Source: Clusia tigrina (taxonomy: Eukaryota; Arthropoda; Insecta; Diptera; Clusiidae). From it: a stretch of 64,000 nucleotides of DNA. The position numbers and the translations under genes were made by a program. The notes beneath the pieces are model-generated. The model saw only the letters and a program-made list of their open reading frames with translations. It was not told the DNA's origin and ran no database searches. Shown here in pieces: positions 11,019 to 25,328 of the stretch. Every line of letters begins with the position of its first letter. Position 1 is the stretch's first letter. The DNA lies in the NCBI GenBank assembly GCA_920105625.2, contig OV050030.1, positions 189,405,887 through 189,469,886 of the forward strand. Reading direction: 5' to 3'.

Positions 11019-12907
11019 TCAAATACAATACTCCCACTTAATCAATGAGTTGAATAATTCAAATAGAAAATAGAAAATATTAAGCTCCATTTCTTTTATG
11101 CAAAATAAATGTTTTTCAATTGACACGGCTTTAGTCAAATTATCTGCAATCATTTCATTAGTGCTTACTTTGATAATTTTAACCAGGCCCTTACTTATGT
11201 AATCTCTTATAAAATGATGGCGAATCGCAATGTGTTTCACCCTAGGACTAAACATTCCAGTTTCTGTTAAGTCGACGGCTCCTTTGTTATCACAGTGTAA
11301 CTCCAGTGGCGGCGTACCGTCTTAATTATTTTATCCTTTAACTGATTAAGCCACAATGCTTCTTGTGTCGCTGCTGATAAGCTCATATACTCTGCCACTG
11401 TTGACTGCTTTTTACTTGCCCATGTTATCGCTGCATTCTGCAAAAGAAATACATAGCCAGTACAGGATTTAAAGTCCTGAAAGCTGTGATCCCCAATCAG
11501 ATTCAGCATACCCGCATAGACTGTCATTTTCCCTTTTATATCTAAGTTTGATATTTAGTGTACCTTTCAAATATCTCATTACTCTTTTCACCCCTTTCCA
11601 GTGCGCCATTCCAGGGTTTTTATTAAACTGACTTAAATTGGTGATACTAAACGAAATATCTGGACGCGTGCACTAATACTACCAATGGCCTCCTGATATG
11701 GGATCGTCTGCATTTTCTCATGCTCATCTTCAGTCGACGGACACATTTCTGCAGTAAGTTTTTGATTTGGATCACTTGGTATCTTCACCGGATCCCAATC
11801 AAACATATTAAATTTACGCAGAATCAATTCTGTATACTTTTGTTGACCTAGACTGATGATTCCTTTATCATAATTGTAGTTTATTCGAATTCCAGGAACG
11901 TTCGTTACTGTGCCTAGATCCTTCATGCGAAAATGCTTCTTCAATGTTGATTTAAGTTGATCTTTCCATGGAGAGTTATTAAAAAATATCAATAAATCAT
12001 CGACATACACAGCAACAACCATAATAAAATTTTCTTTGTGTCGTACATTAACACAGGAATCGGTTTTACATCGCTTATACCCTGCACGCTCCAGTACTTC
12101 GTTGAATTTAAGATTCCACTGTCTGCTGGCCTGCTTCAGACCATACAAAGCTTTATTTAATTTGCATACACGCCCTCTTTTGTCGTCATATGCTTCAGGC
12201 TGATGCATATAAAGTATCTCGTGAATATCACCTTGCAAAAACGCTGTCACGACGTCCATTTGCTCGATTTTCTAGCCAAATTCTGCTGCCATCGCCATTA
12301 ACATTCGAATCGATTAATATCGAACTACTGGCGAAAAAGTATGCACGTAGTCGACGCCTTCACGCTGACTATAGCCTTTTGCCACAATTCGCGCCTTGTA
12401 TCGCACAATTTCACCTTTTGAGTCAGTTTTTCTTATAAAGACCCACTTGCAATTGATGGCTTTATGACCTATCAGGTAAATGTGTTATATTCCAGGTTCC
12501 ATTATCAATAAGCGATCGATACTCTTCGTCCATTGCAGCTGTCCACTGCAATTTTTCACTCCCACGATTAATCGCTATCATTGCCTACGTCCAATCTGCT
12601 GTCATCTACATCATCATACAAAGATTCTTCTGTACTGCTAATCGTTTCATCAACATTGTCATTGTGATCTTCAAATTGATCACGTTCATTTGAGCACGCC
12701 ATTTGAGCTACTGTTTGCCGAACTATCTGATTCAAAAATATCCGCAGCAAATTGGAAAATTTTGTTATTAGAATTTTCACCAAGTTAGTTGAAATGCTCA
12801 ATAAAATTCACTACTCTGCTTATAATCACTTTATGGGTTTCCTTGTCCATTAAGCGATATCCCTTTTGTGCCTCGGAATATCCAACGAATAGATATTCTT
12901 TTGACTA
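11019..12907 (-). pseudogene. Copia-like pol fragment, unit 2
   Basis: Same structure as 1857-3745: integrase end near 12907-12802, linker 12801-12568, RT open frame 12259-11633 with YVDD, and RNase H frames 11527-11267 and 11255-11019. The upstream TAG in RT is shared. No copy-specific break was noticed. Confidence 0.9.
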
Positions 12908-15301
12908 CGAGAAGGCAGGAGGTAATTGACGTCACCCTGTCAAATCCAAGACTAGGATGGTCGGTCGATCAACAACTGGAGGGTCCTCGCCGAAGACTCG
13001 TGCTCGGACCACTGATACATTGAGTTTCAGTGTGGCGAGCAGGCGCAGATGCCATTGCCCACCAGAAACCCAAAAAAAACAGACTGTCCAAAGTTCAGGG
13101 AGGCACTGCGTAGCAATTACGTGACGCCACTGAAACTTCGCAAGGAGCAAAACATTGAGGCGGCTGTTGAACATCTCAACACCGCTCTAACAAACAGCTT
13201 CGAGCTAGCCTGTCCAACTAGACCTCCTATTAGCTGGACTCCTGTATTAGTATGACCTTGTTCATGCTAAAGAGTTTAGAACGGCTGGTGGAGCTTCGGA
13301 TACGTAGGGAGTTTCTGAAGACACATCCACTCTCTCCATTTCAGCATGCCTATCAAAGCGGAAAATCCTGCGAGACGGCTCTGCAAAACCTTGTTGGAAG
13401 GATAGAGCGAGCCATCGACAGGAAAGAATACGCAATAGGCATCTTTGTGGACATAGAGGGTGCGTTTGACAATGCTACTTTCGACAGTATGTGCGGCTCT
13501 GCTAGGCGGCATGGCGTACATCGGGCTCTAGTAAAATGGATACGTTCAATGCTGGCCCAGAGAATCATAATGGTGCGGGCGGAGGAAGATATGCTGGTGT
13601 CGTCTGGGGTTAATAGAGGCTGTGCCCAAGGTGGCGTACAGTCTCCGTTGCTCTGGTGCATGGTAATCGAACCCCTGCTTAACGCCATTAATGACTCGGG
13701 TGTATACGCTCAGGCATATGCGGATGATGTTGGCTGTCTTGTAACAGGTCCATCCCTTATGAATGTCTGCTGAAGGGTGCAGAGAACTCTGGATATGATT
13801 GACACTTGGTGCAGTGCGAATGGGCTATCGGCTAATCCTGTCAAGACTGGCATTGTCCAGTTTCCCAGAAGGAGAAAGCTTGATGGACTTATTCTGCCTA
13901 CACTAAAAGGAGTCACTATCCAGCTATCCAAGGAAATCAAATATCTTGGAGTCATCGTTGATAACAAACTTCTATGGAAAACACATGTCGAACTGAAGAC
14001 ATCCAAAGCACTGTCAGTTTTCTGGCAGTGTAAGGGTATTTTTGGTAAGACATGGGGTCTTTCCCCTCGTAAGGTCCTAGGGATCTATACAGCTATAGTA
14101 AGACCTATTATCACCTATGCATCGATGGTTTGGATGAGCAGACTCTCTCTTGTAGGGGTCAAAAAAGCTCTATCAAGACTACAACGTACTGCGGCCATAT
14201 GTGGTACCGGAGCATTTCCGACTACTCCAGGCCCGGCACTTGATGCTTTGGTGAATCTCCCGCCACTAGATGTCTTCACCCGCGGAGAGGCCGTTCAGGC
14301 CATCTGCAGAGTGAAACATAGTGGCCACTGGTATGGGTGTATTCGATATTGGACAACGGCGCAGGCACTGACATCGATTCTGCAATCCTGTCTATGCCCC
14401 CGGACTCCATGTCATCAACCGTCATACTAGAAAAGCGGTGCAATGCGTTGCTGCTAGAGGCTCGTTCATGGTTAGACCCCGAGAACGAGCCCGGCAAACA
14501 CTGCTGCCGTGTATTCACTGATGGCTCCAGGACTAAAGACGGTTCAGGTTCTGGTGTCTTCATGGAACCCGTCGGTTCTTTGCCTTGGTCTGCATGCATC
14601 TGTGTTTGAGGCGGAGGTGTATGCGATACTTGAGGCAATGGACTTTGTTGTGGAAAACAGGTGGAAAGGCAAATCTATTTGTGTGACAGCAAAGCTGCGC
14701 TCATGGCCTTGGATAGTCCTACCACCACTTCCACGATAGTCAGGCCCTGCAAATCCAGGCTAAATTATGTTGGAAAACATAATAGTCTGACGCTGACTTG
14801 GGTACCGGGACATGCTGGCATTGCGGGTAACGAGACCTCTGACTATTTGGCTAGGATGAGCTCTGAGGCTGTTTTTTCTTTTTTTTATTATTGTCCCTGA
14901 GCCTGTTCTAAAACTCCCTTCTGCTGTCTTCAAAGCCACTGCAAAGAAGTGGGTTGTTTCGACCCACAAGCGAGCTTGGCGGGCTGAGAGAGGCTGCGGA
15001 TGACGAACATTGTGCTACCTGTTATCTCTGACCAATGGTCGCGGTTCCTTCTTTAGGTAGGAGGGAATGCAGGCTGTAGGTTGGCGTGATGACGGGGCAC
15101 TTTCTATGGGCTACGCACATGGAAAGGATTGGCATATCAGACAGTGCGCTGTGCCCAGCCCGTGGAGAAGAAGACGAGACGGCGGACCATTTCCTTTGCG
15201 TCTGCCCTGCCTTTGCTCGAATCAGGTTTGGGATTTTTGGCACTGATGTGCTGAGGAGTAACCAACATGGCTCCTTGGGGTTGAAGCGTAAGTTTCGTTG
15301 A
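12908..15301 (+). pseudogene. Element B pol, unit 2
   Basis: As in unit 1, with RT palm frame 13252-13773, RT thumb frame 13777-14430 after the shared TGA, RNase H pieces across 14337-14900, and zinc-finger frame 15086-15301. A 4-bp tcgg duplication near 12961 shifts the endonuclease frame; it is shared only with unit 3. The T run near 14879 is one base shorter, so the RNase H frame ends differently (about 14900). Confidence 0.85.
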
Positions 15302-15559
15302 AACGTAAATTTTCGCAAGATAGTTCTAGGAACCTCTATTCCATCTAGACCGATAGTGCGTGGCGAAGAGTCACATCCTGCCCGAAGTAACCCTGCTATT
15401 TATAACAGAACACTATGGATCTAGACTGAGGGTCAATAAACACCTCAACGGATACAGGGTGCGGAGGATCAAACCTCTATAAAAAACCTCTGGGTTGGAG
15501 TATGATGCCATACGACCCGTGTCGATGCTCAGCCTGGCTGGGAACCAGGTAAAAAAAAA

Positions 15560-16165
15560 AATAGCCCAGTCTCTAACGGAGTGCTCCGGATACTTGGCGT
15601 CCTCCGGTTCTATCTAGCCTTACTCGCGCACACGGACCTCTGCGCGAGTGGACCTCTCTTGTCCGATACTCGTGCGGTCAGGGGGCTACCCCCGCCCGCA
15701 GGCCGTAGAGGGGCACAGCAGCTCAAAGACAGTTGCTGGGGTAAACCAGGGGGAGTCGTTTCAACCCGTTCGTCCGTCAAAGCAGGCCTATTATGATAGG
15801 AAGGCGGCCATGAGGGTCATGGCCAAATATGAGACTCTACCCACGGACCAGCTCATTGAGGAGCAGGCCAAATCGGTAGAGTGGGCAAGGGGGTGCTATC
15901 CGGCTTGGGCAAACCGGCGGGTACAGCCCCAAAGAGGCAACGTTCGGCTGAAGAGGCGGGTGAGGTCGCTAAAAGACAAAAAGTCGGCGGCCAGAAATAC
16001 CCATCCTACAGCGAAGTTGTCAAAGGTGGGGGTGAGATGCTGGCCATCATTGACCGGAAGGAGGAGGAAGGGGTCATACCCAAAGAGAAGTGGAGGTGGG
16101 TGGAGCAAGCGATTGCCGAAGTCTACCTCCAAGTCTTAGAGGAAAATCCTGGAAAAAGCACACAA
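15560..16165 (+). pseudogene. Element A ORF1 remnant, unit 2 (frameshifted)
   Basis: The G run near 15889 is one base shorter than in units 1 and 4, so the N-terminal frame (from 15648) leaves the gag frame after WARG. The LAIIDR...ENPG part is read in a separate frame from about 15881. The start hairpin is at 15622-15649. Confidence 0.75.
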
Positions 16166-19124
16166 CACATTGTGGGGAAGTTCGAACACTAACGCCAGAG
16201 GTGAGTCAGTTTTAGACTTCATTATAGAGAATAAGCTTAGTGTCATAAATTTAGGCTCAGAGCCGACGTTTATAACACAAAATAGAAGGGAAGTGTTAGA
16301 TATTACACTGACCTTCGATAATTTCGCGAACAATATAGATGGAGAGCGTCGAATGAAAATTCCTACTCTGACCATCGCTATATAGAATACGAATTGAACT
16401 TCCCAGTAGCTCCAGTTAAGACCTTTAGAAATATACGGAGAACGGACTGGGGGAAGTATAGGAAGACTCTCAGGGCCTCACTGTCAAGAAATCCCCCGTC
16501 TGATCCCACAGACCCTGTGGAATTCGACGAGTTGATCAATCAGGTAACCACGGCCCTGAAAAGTTAACTGACAGCCGGGTGCCCGGTTGTAAAACTGAGA
16601 GGCAAGGACAAACTACCTTGGTGGTCAATGGATTTAGACCTTCTCCGGAAGTCCAATAGGCGGTTATTTAACAGGGCTAAAACTTCGGGTCTGCCCGCGG
16701 ACTGGGAAGCCTACAAGGCTGAGCTAAAAATATACAACAAAGCAACCAGAACTGCGCAGCAACAATCCTGGCAAAATTATTGTAGGGAGGTGGAAGAAAC
16801 ATCGGAAGCAGCTAGACTAAGAAGAATCCTAGCAATGACACCACACAACCTGGGCTACCTTAAAGGTCCGGGTGATGTGTGGAGTGAATCGAGCGAGGAA
16901 TCTTTGGCTCTTCTCTTAGATACGCATTTTCCAGGCAGTAGCACAGTGGGGGGTGATAACCCGACACCTAGGGGCAGGCAGTCTGAGATACGGAATGCGA
17001 TAGTTACAGTCGAGAAAGTTCAGTGGGCCATTAACACCTTTGGTCCATATAAATCTCCGGGTCCGGATGGAATTTATCCAGCTGAACTGCAACAATCACG
17101 GGACAAAATTACGCCCTGGGTTGTGACTGCAATTAGAAGCTGTCTTAACATGGGCTATATTCCGCTGAGATGGAGAGAAACGAAGGTTTCCTTCATACCC
17201 AAGGCAGGCAGGACAGCTCATGTAAATCCTAAAGACTTCAGACCAATGAGTCTCACGTCTTTCCTCCTAAAAACACTGGAGAGATTGATGGATGCACACT
17301 TACGGGAAGCTATACCAACTGGTAGAATCTCCTCGGTACAACATGCATACACGAAGGGCAAATCGACAGAGACGGCGTTACACGTAATTATTGGTATAGT
17401 GGAAAAAGCCATCCAGCAGAAAGATTTCGCACTAGCGGCGTTCATTGACATAGAAGGCGCTTTCAACAACATAAATGCGAACGCCATTACGGGAGCGTTA
17501 GAAGCGCTGGGCGTCGATCCTAATATGGTAGCGATGGTAGAGATGATACTCGTCAGCAGAAAGGTAACTGCCAGCTTAGGTTCCCACACCTTACGCAGAC
17601 AGGTCTGCAGAGGCACTCATCAGGGAGGAGTCCTCTCCCCCTGCTCTGGAATTTGGCGGTAAATTCATTACTGCTGGCCCTAGAGAGGGAGGGTTGCCAT
17701 GTCGTCGCCTATGCTGATGACTTGGCAATTGTGAACAGAGGGAAATATCCAAACACTCTTATGGATATTTTGCGCTCTAGCATGGCCACGCTTACTGGTT
17801 GGACGGGAAGAAGGGGATTAGGGTTAAACCCTGATAAAATGGAATTAATCCTCTTTTCTAAGAAAAATATATCTCCTGAGGTCTCCCCGCTAACATACAA
17901 AGGTGTGGAAATTCCGATGAAGGAGACAGTTAGATATTTGGGACTAGTACTAGATAGAAAACTTACCTGGAAACCCAATATTGAAGAAAGAGTCAGAAAG
18001 GCCAATATTGCTTTGTACACATGTAAAAAAAACGGTCGGAATCAGGTGGGGGCTATCCCCACGAATTATGCACTGGCTATACATTTCGGTGGTCAGACCC
18101 ATATTGCTATATGGAATACTGGTATGGTGGCCAGCCACTCAGAAACAAAGCTATTTGAAGCTTCTGAGCAAGTTCCAAAGAACGGCTTTTTTATGCATCT
18201 CTGGTGCCTTAAGGACCACGCCTACTAAAGCTTTAGAAGTAATACTCAACCTACCTACATTAGAGCTGGTAGGGAAACAAGTGGCCGCCACATCAGCACT
18301 AAGGCTGAAATGTGCGGCGTTATGGCATGATCGGCAGATTGGTCACTCGACTATTGCGCATACCTGGAGTAGTTCTATCCAACACATTGATTACTCTATA
18401 CCTAATCTCAACTTCGATAGGCACTTCCAGACATATATTCCATCTAGAAGAGAGTGGCAAACACCAATGCCATGGAGAAGGGGGGAACTTAATTTCCACA
18501 CTGACGGATCCAAACTTGACTATATAGTCGGTTTTGGAGTTTTCTCAAAGGTTGCTCAGGAATGCCGGGCAGCCCTAAATGATATAAGTACCGTTTTCAG
18601 GGTACGCCTTATATGGGTTCCGGGGCACAGGGATATTGAGGGGAACTGTAGGGCTGATGACTTAGCCAGACGGGGTACCAACCTTCCTTTATGCACGGAC
18701 AGATGCCTGTAAACTGATGCTGAAGGATAGGGTCGTGCGTGAGACCAATGGGTCTTGGGCACAAGAGGGCACTTGCTTAACGACTAGGCTAATGTGGCCG
18801 GAACTTAATAGTAGGAAAACTAGAGACTTGCTTGCCCTGCCGAGAGAGAATATCTCTAAGGTCGTGGCATGTATAACTGGTCACTGGCTTTTCGGCAGAC
18901 ATGCTCTCAGGCTGGGAGTACTCTCTCATGAATACTGCAGAAGCTGTGGGGATGAGGAGGAGGAGGAGACTGCGGAACATCTCTTCTGTAGTTGCCCCGC
19001 TCTGGCTAGAAGCAGAGTGGGCTCTTTAGGCAAATACGCTTTTAGCTCTCTTACAGAGGTGTCTAGCGCGAAGATCAAACAAATCCTGCGCTTTATTAGG
19101 GCTTCAAAATGGTTCGACGAGTGA
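16166..19124 (+). pseudogene. Element A pol, unit 2
   Basis: Endonuclease end from 16170; RT frame 16628-17662 (FIDIEGAFNN near 17441); VAYADD frame 17653-18228; RT connection/RNase H frame 17981-18712; zinc-finger frame 18717-19124. The RT homopolymer has eight A, which still leaves the palm and RNase H in different frames. Residues shared only with unit 3 include Glu in CREVEE and Gly in STVGGDN. The 186-bp RNase H deletion is present near 18545. The 3' tail is at 19207-19224. Confidence 0.88.
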
Positions 19125-19224
19125 ATCGGAGGTGCGTTGTGGCGCGGTGGTATCACAATGGACCCATGGTGGTCTGAGTGAGCTTGTCCTTGGACTGGCT
19201 GCCACATTAACCTAACCTAACCTA

Positions 19225-20181
19225 GTGTATAAGCAGGTGATCTTTTACTAAAGAGAAGATTTAACAACTGAACTGTAGCTCGTGTTAACTCGCGCGGTTA
19301 AGTTCAATATAGTGTACTCAGGCTGCCAATAAGGCGCTCAGCTAACGTCCAGTGTTTGATTCAGTGAATAGAGTTCAGGCGGATATAAAGCGACTGGCAA
19401 ACACACATATCTCCAAAATTTTTTGGGCAGCCGTTAGGATCCTACCAATATGTGAGGATACATGTCAGGATACTACCACAACAATTTTTCGCGCAACCGG
19501 TCTCAGGACCAAAAAAAAAGGAGGAAACCCAGGGCGAGGAAACCCTGAAGCAGGACAAGCATCCTGTAACGAAACACCAACAAAAAGGCTCGAACATCGG
19601 ACGGAGGAGCAATGCATTATCTTTATTGTAGCGTAGTGTAAGTAGACACTTCTTCGACCCTGAAGGCGCCATAGCGCTGGTAAAAAAGTTGAAGCCTACA
19701 GGCGCCATTGCGCTGTTGCACACAACTCTGTCTTGGCAAGCATAAAGCGTCAGTATGATCGGATGGTATATAAGTCAGCTTGTTTTTTTTAATAGGGGTT
19801 TATGTGTGTCTGAAATATTTACATGTAATCAAACATAATAAGCATAATGTATTATTAGGCAGCATCATGGGTTGTTGCATCATAGTTTATATAATTTCCG
19901 AAACTACAAACTACATATAAATGCTTAATTAATGTTTTGCATGGAAAAGGAGAATGAAAAAGTGAAATTTGCGTTAAAAACTGATACGTGCCTTAAGCGG
20001 TGTCAATTGTTTTATATATTTATTAGTTAATTAAACGCAGTACATAATTGTTAGAATAACTTACGTCTTTCCACGCTGGTAATTTATTTAAGAAGGAAGA
20101 GTAAAAGCATACTACAAAAGTATTGTCTGTCAAGTATGACAGCTATGTGTTGAGAACTCAATTGATTATCATGGTTGCATT
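19225..20181. other. Spacer of unit 3, no gene recognised
   Basis: 957 bp. Equivalent to the other spacers, with one extra A in the run near 19511. No gene is seen. Confidence 0.6.
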
Positions 20182-22070
20182 TCAAATACAATACTCCCAC
20201 TTAATCAATGAGTTGAATAATTCAAATAGAAAATAGAAAATATTAAGCTCCATTTCTTTTATGCAAAATAAATGTTTTTCAATTGACACGGCTTTAGTCA
20301 AATTATCTGCAATCATTTCATTAGTGCTTACTTTGATAATTTTAACCAGGCCCTTACTTATGTAATCTCTTATAAAATGATGGCGAATCGCAATGTGTTT
20401 CACCCTAGGACTAAACATTCCAGTTTCTGTTAAGTCGACGGCTCCTTTGTTATCACAGTGTAACTCCAGTGGCGGCGTACCGTCTTAATTATTTTATCCT
20501 TTAACTGATTAAGCCACAATGCTTCTTGTGTCGCTGCTGATAAGCTCATATACTCTGCCACTGTTGACTGCTTTTTACTTGCCCATGTTATCGCTGCATT
20601 CTGCAAAAGAAATACATAGCCAGTACAGGATTTAAAGTCCTGAAAGCTGTGATCCCCAATCAGATTCAGCATACCCGCATAGACTGTCATTTTCCCTTTT
20701 ATATCTAAGTTTGATATTTAGTGTACCTTTCAAATATCTCATTACTCTTTTCACCCCTTTCCAGTGCGCCATTCCAGGGTTTTTATTAAACTGACTTAAA
20801 TTGGTGATACTAAACGAAATATCTGGACGCGTGCACTAATACTACCAATGGCCTCCTGATATGGGATCGTCTGCATTTTCTCATGCTCATCTTCAGTCGA
20901 CGGACACATTTCTGCAGTAAGTTTTTGATTTGGATCACTTGGTATCTTCACCGGATCCCAATCAAACATATTAAATTTACGCAGAATCAATTCTGTATAC
21001 TTTTGTTGACCTAGACTGATGATTCCTTTATCATAATTGTAGTTTATTCGAATTCCAGGAACGTTCGTTACTGTGCCTAGATCCTTCATGCGAAAATGCT
21101 TCTTCAATGTTGATTTAAGTTGATCTTTCCATGGAGAGTTATTAAAAAAGATCAATAAATCATCGACATACACAGCAACAACCATAATAAAATTTTCTTT
21201 GTGTCGTACATTAACACAGGAATCGGTTTTACATCGCTTATACCCTGCACGCTCCAGTACTTCGTTGAATTTAAGATTCCACTGTCTGCTGGCCTGCTTC
21301 AGACCATACAAAGCTTTATTTAATTTGCATACACGCCCTCTTTTGTCGTCATATGCTTCAGGCTGATGCATATAAAGTATCTCGTGAATATCACCTTGCA
21401 AAAACGCTGTCACGACGTCCATTTGCTCGATTTTCTAGCCAAATTCTGCTGCCATCGCCATTAACATTCGAATCGATTAATATCGAACTACTGGCGAAAA
21501 AGTATGCACGTAGTCGACGCCTTCACGCTGACTATAGCCTTTTGCCACAATTCGCGCCTTGTATCGCACAATTTCACCTTTTGAGTCAGTTTTTCTTATA
21601 AAGACCCACTTGCAATTGATGGCTTTATGACCTATCAGGTAAATGTGTTATATTCCAGGTTCCATTATCAATAAGCGATCGATACTCTTCGTCCATTGCA
21701 GCTGTCCACTGCAATTTTTCACTCCCACGATTAATCGCTATCATTGCCTACGTCCAATCTGCTGTCATCTACATCATCATACAAAGATTCTTCTGTACTG
21801 CTAATCGTTTCATCAACATTGTCATTGTGATCTTCAAATTGATCACGTTCATTTGAGCACGCCATTTGAGCTACTGTTTGCCGAACTATCTGATTCAAAA
21901 ATATCCGCAGCAAATTGGAAAATTTTGTTATTAGAATTTTCACCAAGTTAGTTGAAATGCTCAATAAAATTCACTACTCTGCTTATAATCACTTTATGGG
22001 TTTCCTTGTCCATTAAGCGATATCCCTTTTGTGCCTCGGAATATCCAACGAATAGATATTCTTTTGACTA
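20182..22070 (-). pseudogene. Copia-like pol fragment, unit 3
   Basis: RT open frame 21422-20796 with YVDD, RNase H frames 20690-20430 and 20418-20182, linker 21964-21731. A private synonymous change lies just after the YVDD codons (aaaaaagatcaataa near 21145). Confidence 0.9.
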
Positions 22071-24464
22071 CGAGAAGGCAGGAGGTAATTGACGTCACCC
22101 TGTCAAATCCAAGACTAGGATGGTCGGTCGATCAACAACTGGAGGGTCCTCGCCGAAGACTCGTGCTCGGACCACTGATACATTGAGTTTCAGTGTGGCG
22201 AGCAGGCGCAGATGCCATTGCCCACCAGAAACCCAAAAAAAACAGACTGTCCAAAGTTCAGGGAGGCACTGCGTAGCAATTACGTGACGCCACTGAAACT
22301 TCGCAAGGAGCAAAACATTGAGGCGGCTGTTGAACATCTCAACACCGCTCTAACAAACAGCTTCGAGCTAGCCTGTCCAACTAGACCTCCTATTAGCTGG
22401 ACTCCTGTATTAGTATGACCTTGTTCATGCTAAAGAGTTTAGAACGGCTGGTGGAGCTTCGGATACGTAGGGAGTTTCTGAAGACACATCCACTCTCTCC
22501 ATTTCAGCATGCCTATCAAAGCGGAAAATCCTGCGAGACGGCTCTGCAAAACCTTGTTGGAAGGATAGAGCGAGCCATCGACAGGAAAGAATACGCAATA
22601 GGCATCTTTGTGGACATAGAGGGTGCGTTTGACAATGCTACTTTCGACAGTATGTGCGGCTCTGCTAGGCGGCATGGCGTACATCGGGCTCTAGTAAAAT
22701 GGATACGTTCAATGCTGGCCCAGAGAATCATAATGGTGCGGGCGGAGGAAGATATGCTGGTGTCGTCTGGGGTTAATAGAGGCTGTGCCCAAGGTGGCGT
22801 ACAGTCTCCGTTGCTCTGGTGCATGGTAATCGAACCCCTGCTTAACGCCATTAATGACTCGGGTGTATACGCTCAGGCATATGCGGATGATGTTGGCTGT
22901 CTTGTAACAGGTCCATCCCTTATGAATGTCTGCTGAAGGGTGCAGAGAACTCTGGATATGATTGACACTTGGTGCAGTGCGAATGGGCTATCGGCTAATC
23001 CTGTCAAGACTGGCATTGTCCAGTTTCCCAGAAGGAGAAAGCTTGATGGACTTATTCTGCCTACACTAAAAGGAGTCACTATCCAGCTATCCAAGGAAAT
23101 CAAATATCTTGGAGTCATCGTTGATAACAAACTTCTATGGAAAACACATGTCGAACTGAAGACATCCAAAGCACTGTCAGTTTTCTGGCAGTGTAAGGGT
23201 ATTTTTGGTAAGACATGGGGTCTTTCCCCTCGTAAGGTCCTAGGGATCTATACAGCTATAGTAAGACCTATTATCACCTATGCATCGATGGTTTGGATGA
23301 GCAGACTCTCTCTTGTAGGGGTCAAAAAAGCTCTATCAAGACTACAACGTACTGCGGCCATATGTGGTACCGGAGCATTTCCGACTACTCCAGGCCCGGC
23401 ACTTGATGCTTTGGTGAATCTCCCGCCACTAGATGTCTTCACCCGCGGAGAGGCCGTTCAGGCCATCTGCAGAGTGAAACATAGTGGCCACTGGTATGGG
23501 TGTATTCGATATTGGACAACGGCGCAGGCACTGACATCGATTCTGCAATCCTGTCTATGCCCCCGGACTCCATGTCATCAACCGTCATACTAGAAAAGCG
23601 GTGCAATGCGTTGCTGCTAGAGGCTCGTTCATGGTTAGACCCCGAGAACGAGCCCGGCAAACACTGCTGCCGTGTATTCACTGATGGCTCCAGGACTAAA
23701 GACGGTTCAGGTTCTGGTGTCTTCATGGAACCCGTCGGTTCTTTGCCTTGGTCTGCATGCATCTGTGTTTGAGGGGGAGGTGTATGCGATACTTGAGGCA
23801 ATGGACTTTGTTGTGGAAAACAGGTGGAAAGGCAAATCTATTTGTGTGACAGCAAAGCTGCGCTCATGGCCTTGGATAGTCCTACCACCACTTCCACGAT
23901 AGTCAGGCCCTGCAAATCCAGGCTAAATTATGTTGGAAAACATAATAGTCTGACGCTGACTTGGGTACCGGGACATGCTGGCATTGCGGGTAACGAGACC
24001 TCTGACTATTTGGCTAGGATGAGCTCTGAGGCTGTTTTTTCTTTTTTTTATTATTGTCCCTGAGCCTGTTCTAAAACTCCCTTCTGCTGTCTTCAAAGCC
24101 ACTGCAAAGAAGTGGGTTGTTTCGACCCACAAGCGAGCTTGGCGGGCTGAGAGAGGCTGCGGATGACGAACATTGTGCTACCTGTTATCTCTGACCAATG
24201 GTCGCGGTTCCTTCTTTAGGTAGGAGGGAATGCAGGCTGTAGGTTGGCGTGATGACGGGGCACTTTCTATGGGCTACGCACATGGAAAGGATTGGCATAT
24301 CAGACAGTGCGCTGTGCCCAGCCCGTGGAGAAGAAGACGAGACGGCGGACCATTTCCTTTGCGTCTGCCCTGCCTTTGCTCGAATCAGGTTTGGGATTTT
24401 TGGCACTGATGTGCTGAGGAGTAACCAACATGGCTCCTTGGGGTTGAAGCGTAAGTTTCGTTGA
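22071..24464 (+). pseudogene. Element B pol, unit 3
   Basis: RT palm frame 22415-22936, thumb frame 22940-23593, RNase H pieces 23500-24063, zinc-finger frame 24249-24464. It carries the tcgg insertion near 22124 and the 29-bp deletion. A private change (gaggggga near 23772) turns Ala to Gly in the RNase H AEV motif. Confidence 0.85.
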
Positions 24465-24722
24465 AACGTAAATTTTCGCAAGATAGTTCTAGGAACCTCT
24501 ATTCCATCTAGACCGATAGTGCGTGGCGAAGAGTCACATCCTGCCCGAAGTAACCCTGCTATTTATAACAGAACACTATGGATCTAGACTGAGGGTCAAT
24601 AAACACCTCAACGGATACAGGGTGCGGAGGATCAAACCTCTATAAAAAACCTCTGGGTTGGAGTATGATGCCATACGACCCGTGTCGATGCTCAGCCTGG
24701 CTGGGAACCAGGTAAAAAAAAA

Positions 24723-25328
24723 AATAGCCCAGTCTCTAACGGAGTGCTCCGGATACTTGGCGTCCTCCGGTTCTATCTAGCCTTACTCGCGCACACGGAC
24801 CTCTGCGCGAGTGGACCTCTCTTGTCCGATACTCGTGCGGTCAGGGGGCTACCCCCGCCCGCAGGCCGTAGAGGGGCACAGCAGCTCAAAGACAGTTGCT
24901 GGGGTAAACCAGGGGGAGTCGTTTCAACCCGTTCGTCCGTCAAAGCAGGCCTATTATGATAGGAAGGCGGCCATGAGGGTCATGGCCAAATATGAGACTC
25001 TACCCACGGACCAGCTCATTGAGGAGCAGGCCAAATCGGTAGAGTGGGCAAGGGGGTGCTATCCGGCTTGGGCAAACCGGCGGGTACAGCCCCAAAGAGG
25101 CAACGTTCGGCTGAAGAGGCGGGTGAGGTCGCTAAAAGACAAAAAGTCGGCGGCCAGAAATACCCATCCTACAGCGAAGTTGTCAAAGGTGGGGGTGAGA
25201 TGCTGGCCATCATTGACCGGAAGGAGGAGGAAGGGGTCATACCCAAAGAGAAGTGGAGGTGGGTGGAGCAAGCGATTGCCGAAGTCTACCTCCAAGTCTT
25301 AGAGGAAAATCCTGGAAAAAGCACACAA
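24723..25328 (+). pseudogene. Element A ORF1 remnant, unit 3 (frameshifted)
   Basis: Same five-G frameshift as unit 2: frames 24811 onward and 25044 onward carry the two halves. The start hairpin is at 24785-24812. Confidence 0.75.

Larger units (their letters stand above)
9163..18324. repeat. Array unit 2
   Basis: Length 9162 bp. Carries the 4-bp tcgg insertion near 12961 and the 29-bp deletion near 13246, five G in the ORF1 run near 15889, eight A in the RT homopolymer near 18025, eight T near 14879 and the 1-bp shorter gcggatgacg near 14997. It is the closest relative of unit 3. Confidence 0.95.
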